Positions 25,473 to 31,771 of a DNA stretch of 49,085 nucleotides are shown piece by piece; the stretch's first letter is position 1; every line of letters starts with the position of its first letter. The DNA is from Oscillospiraceae bacterium (GTDB lineage Bacteria; Bacillota; Clostridia; Oscillospirales; CAG-272): contig SVSS01000010.1 in assembly GCA_015064185.1 (NCBI GenBank), positions 1-49,085 on the forward strand. Direction: 5' to 3'. Position numbers and translations under genes: made by a program. The notes below the pieces were generated by a model. That model was not told where the DNA came from and did no database searches. It was given only the letters and a program-made list of their open reading frames with translations.

Positions 25473-25500
25473 AAACGGGCGCTTTACAAAGCGCCCGTTT
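25473..25500. terminator. Terminator of the permease gene
   Basis: A perfect 13-bp stem, AAACGGGCGCTTT/AAAGCGCCCGTTT, with a two-base loop. Confidence 0.85.
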
Positions 25501-25506
25501 CCCTTG

Positions 25507-25532
25507 TACGGGCGATTCATGAATCGCCCGTA
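25507..25532. repeat. 26-bp perfect palindrome, likely dispersed repeat
   Basis: Two 13-base halves (TACGGGCGATTCA and its complement) meet with no loop, just past the permease terminator and next to the minus-strand kinase stop. The exact symmetry and REP-like look suggest a dispersed intergenic element that may also stop transcription of the kinase gene. Confidence 0.6.
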
Positions 25533-25533
25533 T

Positions 25534-26157
25534 TTAATTGTTTTTATAAAGAACGTTAATATAGTGTTCAATGATATCCACACAGCGCTCAAACCCGAGC
25601 TCCTCGGTGTTGAGGCAGAGGTCGTAATTGCGCGCGTTATCCCAATCGCTGCCCGTGTAGTAGCGATAATAGGTGCTGCGGGCACGGTCGATCTTTTCAA
25701 TCTTTTTCTCGGCTTCCTTGCGAGAGAGCCCGTAAAGCTCTACCACCTTGTCAATGCAGAATTCCATTGAAGAGTAAATAAAGATGCGCAACACATTTTT
25801 CTCGCCCTGCAGTATGTGGTCGGCACAGCGCCCCACAATAACAGCGCTTTCCTTTTGCGCGATCTCCTTGATGACCTTGGATTGGAAATTGAACAGATTG
25901 TCATCGGAGGTAAATTCGCCGCGATCGGGCGGAATGATCTCTTTGCCAAAGGAACGGTCGTAACGCTTAAAGAGCGCTACCTTGCCTGCCTCATCTGCTT
26001 TGTGAAAGAGATCCAGACTAATGCCGCTTTGCTCTGAGGCGAGCTCCATGATCTCGCGGTCGTAAAAACGGATGTTAAGGCGTTCTGCCAGCATTTTTCC
26101 AATGGTGCGACCACCACTGCCAAAGCCGCGCGCGATAGTTACGGTGAAGTTTGCCAT
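25534..26157 (-). CDS. Cytidylate-kinase-like protein
   Basis: A 207-residue protein of the cytidylate-kinase-like family. It begins with a P-loop variant, ARGFGSGGRTIG, where Arg replaces the usual Lys, as is common in this family. NIRFYDREIMELASEQSG and VIVGRCADHIL follow. It probably phosphorylates a nucleotide or other small substrate, but a true cmk cannot be claimed. It has a consensus promoter and a good AAGGAGG site. Confidence 0.8.
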   Translation of the reverse strand: MANFTVTIARGFGSGGRTIGKMLAERLNIRFYDREIMELASEQSGISLDLFHKADEAGKVALFKRYDRSFGKEIIPPDRGEFTSDDNLFNFQSKVIKEIAQKESAVIVGRCADHILQGEKNVLRIFIYSSMEFCIDKVVELYGLSRKEAEKKIEKIDRARSTYYRYYTGSDWDNARNYDLCLNTEELGFERCVDIIEHYINVLYKNN

Positions 26158-26210
26158 AAATGCCTCCTTAAAGTCAATGACTTTTATGCGATCGTTTTGA
26201 TGGTAATTTT

Positions 26211-26239
26211 ATTATAACACTGTAATTTGCGTTTGTCAA
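26211..26239 (-). promoter_or_regulatory. Promoter of the cytidylate-kinase-like gene
   Basis: On the minus strand: TTGACA (26234-26239), 17 bp, TATAAT (26211-26216). Confidence 0.85.
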
Positions 26240-26269
26240 AGGGTATTGTGCTGTTTTGTGCGATAAGTC

Positions 26270-26298
26270 TTGACAAATGCTTCTTTTTGTGTTATGAT
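26270..26298 (+). promoter_or_regulatory. Promoter of tRNA-Leu
   Basis: TTGACA (26270-26275), 17 bp, TATGAT (26293-26298), with TG before the -10. Confidence 0.85.
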
Positions 26299-26397
26299 AA
26301 CACCCGCGAGCATGCGAGGATCTTGTTTTGTCGCAGACCTTGCAGCACTTTGCGGGTGTGTGCGAACCCATTTCGCCACAACCGCTCGTTACACTTC

Positions 26398-26482
26398 GCG
26401 GGTGTGGCGAAATTGGCATACGCATAAGATTTAGGATCTTACGCCGTGAGGCGTGCAGGTTCGACCCCTGTCACCCGCACCA
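26398..26482 (+). tRNA. tRNA-Leu (anticodon TAG)
   Basis: Acceptor stem GCGGGTG/CACCCGC with A73 and an encoded CCA (26480-26482). The anticodon stem TAAGA/TCTTA holds loop TTTAGGA, anticodon TAG. A long variable arm (ACGCCGTGAGGCGT) marks class II. The T-arm is GCAGGTTCGACCCCTGT. Its own 15-base 5' end has an almost complementary stretch in the leader at 26371-26385. Confidence 0.97.
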
Positions 26483-26518
26483 AAAAGAGAGGGCGCCCTT
26501 GTGGCGCCCTCTCTTTTT
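26483..26518 (+). terminator. Terminator after tRNA-Leu
   Basis: The stem AAAGAGAGGGCGCC, loop CTTGT and its complement end in TTTTT directly after the CCA. It is also the first module of the tRNA-linked repeat unit that follows. Confidence 0.9.
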
Positions 26519-26675
26519 GGTGCAGGTACGGAGCCGAACCCCCACGCGAGCAAAATGAAGAGTTTAGTACTTGGCACAAACGCGTGGGGGAAGGAGCGCG
26601 GTCTGCGGGGAGCAGTGCGGCGGTGCCGCAAGCGGTCCTTCCACTCTCGCCACGGCGAGAGAGACGACCCCTCAA
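26519..26675 (+). repeat. tRNA-Leu-linked modular repeat unit
   Basis: After the terminator come: CGGAGCCGAACCC (26529-26541); a 10-bp stem CCCCCACGCG (26539-26548) with CGCGTGGGGG (26581-26590) around a 32-nt AT-rich spacer; a GC-rich stretch; a hairpin CTCTCGCC/GGCGAGAG (26644-26661); and CGACCCCT (26665-26672), which repeats part of the tRNA-Leu T-arm about 203 bp downstream. The two units after tRNA-His have the same order. No coding content is credible. Confidence 0.65.
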
Positions 26676-26676
26676 A

Positions 26677-26705
26677 TCATAATTCAATCGTGCCGCGCAT
26701 AGAAT
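26677..26705 (+). promoter_or_regulatory. Possible sigma-E promoter of the SipL-like gene
   Basis: TCATAATT (26677-26684), 13 bp, CATAGAAT (26698-26705): a fair match to the mother-cell sigma-E pattern (GHATAnnT, 14-15 bp, CATACAnT). Confidence 0.4.
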
Positions 26706-26736
26706 AAACCGACTTTCAAAAAAAGGAGAGGGGTTT

Positions 26737-28284
26737 ATGGAATATCGCGATGAAAAAAACACCTGCATCCAATCGCAGGTGACTGATAAAACCGTATCGT
26801 TTGAGCAAAACGCTGAGTTATCCTTGCCGGATTATTTGGGTGAGGTAAGCCGTCTTTTGTGGGTGCGTCCCACAATTTTGCCGCCCGCCCGCTTTTTGAA
26901 TGGCGCAAATGCTGAATTCACGGGACGGATCTGTTATGATGCGCTGTATGCGAGTGCAGACGGGAAGCTCTATCACGCGGGCATGGAGGACACGTACTCC
27001 TTTTCCGTTCCCACAACGGCGGGGCGCGCGGATATGCTTTGTGCTGCGGTGTATCCTGACGTCATGGTTGGCCGTGTGGCAGCACCGCGCAAGCTGACGC
27101 TGCGGTGTCGGTTACACGCGCACGTATGCGGCTATGACGAAAAAAACATCGGCACGGTGCTGGCACCTGAGCTGCAGGACACTGTTTGCCGCCTTGGTGA
27201 TATGGTGGAGTGCGGCAAGCTTTACTCGGCAGTGGGAGAGGCGGTGGAGATTTATGACGAAATAGATGTGGGAGATGCGGGCGAGCTGCGTGTGATCTCC
27301 TCGCGTGCGGAGATCTATTTGCCTGAGGTCAGTACCCACGCGGGTGTTGTGCGCTGCCGTGGAGAGGCAATTGTTACATTGCTTTGCTGCAAGGAGACGG
27401 AAGCGGAGCTTGAGGAGGGAGAGAATCAGGGTAGCTTTGCGCCCTATACAACGGTGCGGCGCTTGCCGCTTTCGCTTGAGGTGCCGCTTGAGGATGTTAC
27501 TGCGGATTTTGCAGCGCGTGCGTGTGCGATTGCCGAGGAGGTGCGCGCGGTGCAGGATCAAGGCAAGATCTCGCTTGCGGTGCGTGTGATACCGCAGGTG
27601 GAGGCACAGTGCAGTGAGCCTGTCTGCTACACCAAGGATCTTTTTGTGCCGGGCTCGCGTACGGAATGCCATTGCACCGAGGAAAAAATTTGGATCCCAC
27701 AGGTGTGCTGCAACAAAAATTACAGTATTTCCAATACGTTTTTGCCGAGTGAGATCGGCATGCCTTCAGGGGCAGAGGTGATCGATGCCATTGCTGAGGC
27801 GGAGGTGAAGGATAAGAGCGCTGACGGAAAAAATATCATCATGGCAGGGGAGATACACTGTCACGTGCTCTATTGCCAAGGCGGCGAATACGGTGTGAGC
27901 GATGTGACGCTGCCCTTCCGTGTGAGCAGTGAGGGGAGCTTTGAAGCCATTTCTGTGCTTGCCGCTGCGCCTGTGCTGCGCGTGCAATGGGAGCGTGAGC
28001 AGATCCGCGTAGATGCCGAGCTGATGCTCTCGGTGCGCGGTGTTAGCTTTGCTACCGTCAAGCCTGTTTGCGAGGCAAAGCTATCACCTTGTGAAAAGCG
28101 CTCGTTTGCCGATCTGGAGTTGTGCTATCCCGCTGTGGGAGAAAGCTTGTGGGAGGTGAGCCGAAGATATGCAGTGCCGCCTGCGGATATTGCCGTTGCC
28201 AACGGCATTGGTATGGATGAAATGGATTCTGCCGAGTCGCTGAAGACAGTGCGGTACTTGATGATTCCTACAGCGAAGCCCTGA
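26737..28284 (+). CDS. SPOCS/LysM spore morphogenesis protein (SipL-like)
   Basis: A 515-residue soluble protein. The body resembles repeated SPOCS (DUF3794) domains; one clear unit lies around residues 150-340, another from about 340 to 450. The C-terminus (about 462-515) is a LysM module (YPAVGESLWEVSRRYAVPPADIAVANG, ending YLMIPT). In Clostridioides, SipL has this arrangement and binds SpoIVA through LysM to attach the coat. That makes a role at the forespore surface likely, in line with the spoVM-like gene at 13732. Cys residues are unusually frequent. Confidence 0.75.
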   Translation: MEYRDEKNTCIQSQVTDKTVSFEQNAELSLPDYLGEVSRLLWVRPTILPPARFLNGANAEFTGRICYDALYASADGKLYHAGMEDTYSFSVPTTAGRADMLCAAVYPDVMVGRVAAPRKLTLRCRLHAHVCGYDEKNIGTVLAPELQDTVCRLGDMVECGKLYSAVGEAVEIYDEIDVGDAGELRVISSRAEIYLPEVSTHAGVVRCRGEAIVTLLCCKETEAELEEGENQGSFAPYTTVRRLPLSLEVPLEDVTADFAARACAIAEEVRAVQDQGKISLAVRVIPQVEAQCSEPVCYTKDLFVPGSRTECHCTEEKIWIPQVCCNKNYSISNTFLPSEIGMPSGAEVIDAIAEAEVKDKSADGKNIIMAGEIHCHVLYCQGGEYGVSDVTLPFRVSSEGSFEAISVLAAAPVLRVQWEREQIRVDAELMLSVRGVSFATVKPVCEAKLSPCEKRSFADLELCYPAVGESLWEVSRRYAVPPADIAVANGIGMDEMDSAESLKTVRYLMIPTAKP

Positions 28285-28391
28285 TTTTTCCCGTAAAAAT
28301 GTTACTGCCAAAAGGCTTGTGTAAAAAATGTGTATGTAAGGTGAAATTTTACATAAAGTGCACAAAAAGAGAATTAAATTTGAAAAACTTA

Positions 28392-28420
28392 TTGACAAAA
28401 GGGAGCAATTGTATTATAAT
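28392..28420 (+). promoter_or_regulatory. Promoter of the secreted LTD-like protein gene
   Basis: TTGACA (28392-28397), 17 bp, TATAAT (28415-28420): full consensus. Confidence 0.88.
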
Positions 28421-28455
28421 GGGAGTACCAATATAAAAAAAGGAAGGTACTAACC

Positions 28456-30054
28456 ATGCGTAAATTTATTGCAGTTGCTTTGGCTGTGCTTATGCTTGTG
28501 TCGGTTCTTGCTGTACTCCCTGTATCTGCAGCAGCGCCCGCAACATATGACGGTACCACTAAGGATACCGCCGGCCTTAATCAACTCTTCATTACTGAGG
28601 TTGCTGCGGCAACGCAGTATAACCCTGCAGGTCAAACTACGGTTCAAGATGAAAACGCGTTTAACTATGTAGAGCTCTATAACAACGGCGCAACTGACAT
28701 TGATCTTACCACGATCAGCCTTTTGCGTGCTACGAAAATGGAAGAAGAGCCCGACGACGATGCGAATCCCTACTTTACCAACACCAATGCAGCCGGCACC
28801 AAGAAGCTGTGGCAAGTTTGGAAAGATGAGTACAAGTTCGTTTCTAAGATCGACATCAAAGCAGATAAGATCGTAACTGATGCTGCTGCGAAGAAGACCG
28901 CAGCGTTTGTTGATAACATTGCTATAACGCCTGAAATTGACGGTGATGAGTGCTTTAACCTTCTTACCAATGCCGGTGTGGATATGACTCTTTCCAACGG
29001 TGAGGTTACGGTAATTTGGTTTGTTGGTCCTGCTACTATTAGCTGGATGAACAAGCAGATCATCAAGAACGATGCCGGCACCTTCAATCCCAGAACTGCT
29101 TTCCTGAAGTACTACTACGGTGCAGAGGCAGACGTTTCCAATTACAACGTTGTAATGGTATGGGCATGGAGTGATTTTGAGGTTGAGGGCGGCAGCGAGA
29201 CCGATTACCTCGCTTCCGATATGTTTACCCTCAGCACGCTGCCTGCATTTGACCTTGATAACTTCGAGTATATCCTTGGCGTTGCAAAGAACACCTGGGA
29301 GCTTGAGGTTGATCAGGCATACAACAAGACCACCGGAACTTGCAATGCCGATCTTTACAGCATGACGGTTTTGGGTAGATCGTCTCCCAAGTATAACTTC
29401 TCTTACGAGAACGAATACAGAAGACCCGACACATCGGCAACCTTTGTGCCTTCCACCTCCGTGCCTTTCCTTGTAAATGCATATGAGGCACTTTCCGCAA
29501 TCGGAACCCCCACCGTTTATGCCGATTACGTTGCAGCAGGCTACGTAAAGAGTTATCGCGAGACCGGTGCTGTTGACTGGACCGGCAAAATGACTCCCGG
29601 CAGCATGCCTGATTGGCAGTGGGCTGTGATCGATCCCAGCAATGCAAAAGCTCCCGATACGCTGAAGACCAACGGCGTAGCAGATGAAGCCAAAATCAAG
29701 GTAGCTACGGATGCGCTCCTCAAAGAGTTTAAGCTTCTTGACGACGGTTCTACTTCCGGCCGTAATGAGGATGATGAGCGTGACTACAACTTCGAGAGCC
29801 AAGAGGATATCAAAAATCGTTTCTTTGGTACGAAGGATGAGGTTAAAGAGGAAGAAGGATTCCCGCTTGTTGCGTTGATCTTCATTATCGTTGGCGGTGT
29901 TCTCGTTGTTGGCGGTGGTGTTGCTGCTGCAGTTATCTTCTTGGTTGTATTGCCTAAGAAGAAAGCAGCTGCTGCGGCTGCTGCAGAGGATGCTCCTGCT
30001 GAGGATACTCCCGCTGAGGATACTCCCGCTGAGGATACTCCCGCTGAGGAATAA
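28456..30054 (+). CDS. Secreted membrane-anchored surface protein, possible lamin-tail-like domain
   Basis: A 532-residue exported protein. A signal peptide (1 to about 26, ending PVSAAA) is followed by a region starting LNQLFITEV with NYVELYNNGATDIDLT, which looks like the start of a lamin-tail-type beta domain. The large middle has no motif I know. A membrane helix near 471-497 is followed by KKK, an Ala run and PAEDT repeats, giving a cytosolic tail. Strong promoter and codon choice suggest abundance. Ligand and role unknown. Confidence 0.65.
   Translation: MRKFIAVALAVLMLVSVLAVLPVSAAAPATYDGTTKDTAGLNQLFITEVAAATQYNPAGQTTVQDENAFNYVELYNNGATDIDLTTISLLRATKMEEEPDDDANPYFTNTNAAGTKKLWQVWKDEYKFVSKIDIKADKIVTDAAAKKTAAFVDNIAITPEIDGDECFNLLTNAGVDMTLSNGEVTVIWFVGPATISWMNKQIIKNDAGTFNPRTAFLKYYYGAEADVSNYNVVMVWAWSDFEVEGGSETDYLASDMFTLSTLPAFDLDNFEYILGVAKNTWELEVDQAYNKTTGTCNADLYSMTVLGRSSPKYNFSYENEYRRPDTSATFVPSTSVPFLVNAYEALSAIGTPTVYADYVAAGYVKSYRETGAVDWTGKMTPGSMPDWQWAVIDPSNAKAPDTLKTNGVADEAKIKVATDALLKEFKLLDDGSTSGRNEDDERDYNFESQEDIKNRFFGTKDEVKEEEGFPLVALIFIIVGGVLVVGGGVAAAVIFLVVLPKKKAAAAAAAEDAPAEDTPAEDTPAEDTPAEE
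29986..30051 (+). repeat. 15-bp tandem repeat in the C-terminal tail
   Basis: GAGGATACTCCCGCT occurs three times exactly (30001-30045), preceded by one diverged copy (29986-30000) and followed by GAGGAA. It encodes EDTPA repeats, so the copy number may vary by slippage without a frameshift. Confidence 0.9.
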
Positions 30055-30087
30055 AAACATAAACGGAATGTAAATCAACCGTTTGAA

Positions 30088-30120
30088 AAAGGGCAGTCAC
30101 CCGTTGGGTGACTGCCCTTT
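30088..30120 (+). terminator. Terminator of the secreted protein gene
   Basis: A perfect 15-bp stem (30088-30102 with 30106-30120) with a 3-base loop. Confidence 0.88.
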
Positions 30121-30145
30121 AACGTTTGTCGGATTGTTTTAAAAG

Positions 30146-30730
30146 TTATAGAAAAGCAGGCTCCTCGTCGCATTCCCGTGAATTGCAAAGAGATATGAAA
30201 ATATTTTTTTTAAGGTATGAAAAAAAGCGTACGCCCTTACTTTCTTCAAATTTCGGAGCCATGGTGTCGGTTTTTGACAGATGTGCGCCAAGCCCGTCGC
30301 CGCAATATTTTGCATACGCCTCCTTTCGCACAAAAACCTTGGTAAAAGCTGCTTGCCGATCTGTGGCGTTTTCGATATAGTCTTGCTCATGTTTGCCGAA
30401 AAAGCGAAGAGAAAAGCGCTTTATTTCGGCGTCGCTGTAATGCGTTCGCGCTTCCGCATCAACGCCTACTCGTGGGATCGTGCCGTTATCGCAGCTTTGC
30501 AGGGCACAAATGGCAAAGCCATCCGTGTGAGCCAGGCTAAAATCAACTGTAGGCAGATCCTTAAAGTAAGGTCTGCCTTTCTCTGCGGTTACAATGGGGG
30601 AGTGGGGAAGGTTCAGCGCTTGCACGATCTCGTCAAGCAGCATGTGTGCGGCTTCACTTTGAGCCTTGTGCAATGTGTGGCGGCTGTGTTGCAAGAGGGT
30701 AGAGAGGTGTCTGTAATGCAGAATCAGCAT
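30146..30730 (-). CDS. 4'-phosphopantetheinyl transferase (Sfp type)
   Basis: A 194-residue enzyme that moves phosphopantetheine from CoA to carrier proteins. Motifs: GRPYF (52-56), DFSLAHTDGFAICAL (63-77), VGVDAE with D91 and E93 for magnesium, and FVRKEAYAKYCGDGLG with K136-E137. No carrier protein or biosynthetic cluster is in view, so the target may be the fatty-acid carrier. It starts 4 bases after the AbrB-zinc ribbon gene, so the two form one operon. Confidence 0.88.
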   Translation of the reverse strand: MLILHYRHLSTLLQHSRHTLHKAQSEAAHMLLDEIVQALNLPHSPIVTAEKGRPYFKDLPTVDFSLAHTDGFAICALQSCDNGTIPRVGVDAEARTHYSDAEIKRFSLRFFGKHEQDYIENATDRQAAFTKVFVRKEAYAKYCGDGLGAHLSKTDTMAPKFEESKGVRFFSYLKKNIFISLCNSRECDEEPAFL

Positions 30731-30734
30731 ACGG

Positions 30735-30977
30735 TCACATGTTTTTTAACTGAGCCAGGCACGTGGGACATACGCGTTTGTGTGCGAATAAAACCACGTT
30801 TTCAACTTCGCCGCAGAAAATGCAACCGGGAACGTATTTTTGCAGAATGATGCGATCGCCCTCGGTGTAGATCTCAAGCTTGTCGTTGTTGTTCAACTCA
30901 AACGAACGGCGCAATTCCTTGGGAATGACAAAACGCCCAAGGTCATCAATGGGTCTGGTAATGCCTGTGGATTTCAT
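30735..30977 (-). CDS. AbrB/SpoVT-type regulator with C-terminal zinc ribbon
   Basis: An 80-residue protein. The swapped-hairpin DNA-binding domain begins MKSTGITRPIDDLGRFVIPKELRR, the classical AbrB signature. It is joined to a small zinc ribbon with C52/C55 and C70/C73. The start at 30977 has GGAGG and is preceded by a consensus promoter; the longer upstream frame is not family-like. It leads an operon with the phosphopantetheinyl transferase. The target genes are unknown. Confidence 0.85.
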   Translation of the reverse strand: MKSTGITRPIDDLGRFVIPKELRRSFELNNNDKLEIYTEGDRIILQKYVPGCIFCGEVENVVLFAHKRVCPTCLAQLKNM

Positions 30978-31058
30978 AGTACATTCCTCCTTTGTTTTTT
31001 GTAGTCGAAGTGAACTAAGTCTGTAAGTCCTTCGCCACGTAAATTTTGGTATAATTTT

Positions 31059-31087
31059 ATTATAATCGGTCGAGAAATGGTTGTCAA
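31059..31087 (-). promoter_or_regulatory. Promoter of the AbrB-zinc ribbon operon
   Basis: On the minus strand: TTGACA (31082-31087), 17 bp, TATAAT (31059-31064). Confidence 0.85.
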
Positions 31088-31197
31088 TAGCAAAAAATGG
31101 AAAATTATAGATTTCTTGATTTATTTTATTAAGCGGAAAAATTTTGACAAAAAGTGCACATACGTGCGTAAAAAATGTGTTTGCCGGAGGCAGACCA

Positions 31198-31296
31198 GTG
31201 ATTGAAGCGATTTCTTTTGGCAAATACTGCTTATGTATCGGTCAAGATGGCGAGCCTATCTTTATTGTACGCTGCGCAAAACACTTTCTTGGCTAA
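31198..31296 (+). CDS. Candidate 32-residue peptide
   Basis: A GTG-started frame with GGAGG seven bases upstream. It begins MIEAISFGKYCLC and ends IVRCAKHFLG, with three Cys. It ends 11 bases before the next gene, so it may be a leader or a real small protein. A TTGACA lies at 31144 but no good -10 follows. Family unknown; evidence is only the ribosome binding site and the position. Confidence 0.35.
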   Translation: MIEAISFGKYCLCIGQDGEPIFIVRCAKHFLG

Positions 31297-31307
31297 AACG
31301 GGGGAAT

Positions 31308-31574
31308 ATGATGTTACGCGGATGCCAAAAGCAAATGATTGTATTACAAACGCCTGAGAGCGGTGTGTTTGAGAGTGCTTTTTTTGTGTTGCGAAGGGAT
31401 AATCAGTCGGTTGGACATGACGATATGATTGCGGAAGCCAATCGGATCATCGGAAACGGCGCCCGTGTGCGGCGTCGGGCACGGCGCATGCCTGAACGCT
31501 TGCTGATCTTTTTGCTGGGGGTTGCGTTCGGAGTTGGTATTTTTACACTCATTTATTTTTTGCGACAGATATGA
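31308..31574 (+). CDS. Small C-terminally anchored membrane protein
   Basis: An 88-residue protein from ATG at 31308 (or 31311). A soluble N-terminal part of about 60 residues ends in a run of Arg (RVRRRARRMPER) followed by one membrane helix (about 66-86). A longer frame from 31233 exists but has no ribosome binding site. I do not recognise the family. It may be co-transcribed with the 32-residue frame before it. Confidence 0.5.
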   Translation: MMLRGCQKQMIVLQTPESGVFESAFFVLRRDNQSVGHDDMIAEANRIIGNGARVRRRARRMPERLLIFLLGVAFGVGIFTLIYFLRQI

Positions 31575-31577
31575 TAC

Positions 31578-31606
31578 TTGACAAGCGTATATAAAATGTG
31601 TATAAT
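31578..31606 (+). promoter_or_regulatory. Promoter of rnj
   Basis: TTGACA (31578-31583), 17 bp, TATAAT (31601-31606). The transcript would begin near 31613 and carry a leader of about 160 nt. Confidence 0.85.
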
Positions 31607-31612
31607 AAATAT

Positions 31613-31771
31613 TATGTTAAAGTAATAAGTGTGCTCGGCCGTGCGGCTGTGCGCTGTATCATTTAGATAAATACATGGGGAGATCCACAGGCGGCAGGAG
31701 CGTTGTGCCGTGTAAAGGGTCTTCGTTTCTTATGCTTATTGTGTGTAATATTTTGAAGTTAAGGAGGACTT
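31613..31771 (+). promoter_or_regulatory. Long structured 5' leader of rnj
   Basis: About 160 nt lie between promoter and ATG with no reading frame of note. A GC-rich part (about 31633-31660) can fold on itself, and TACATGG (31673-31679) can pair with CCGTGTA (31709-31715) around CCACA/TGTG-type pairs. No known riboswitch motif is recognised. A control region that RNase J itself might act on is plausible but inferred. Confidence 0.35.

Noticed and set aside
26431-26768. Several reading frames over tRNA-Leu and its downstream repeat
   Set aside because: They are translations of the tRNA gene, its terminator and the repeat unit; such sequences give recurring spurious proteins in databases.
31613-31771. 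SRP RNA or known riboswitch in the rnj leader
   Set aside because: Neither the SRP domain IV signature nor any riboswitch core I know is visible.
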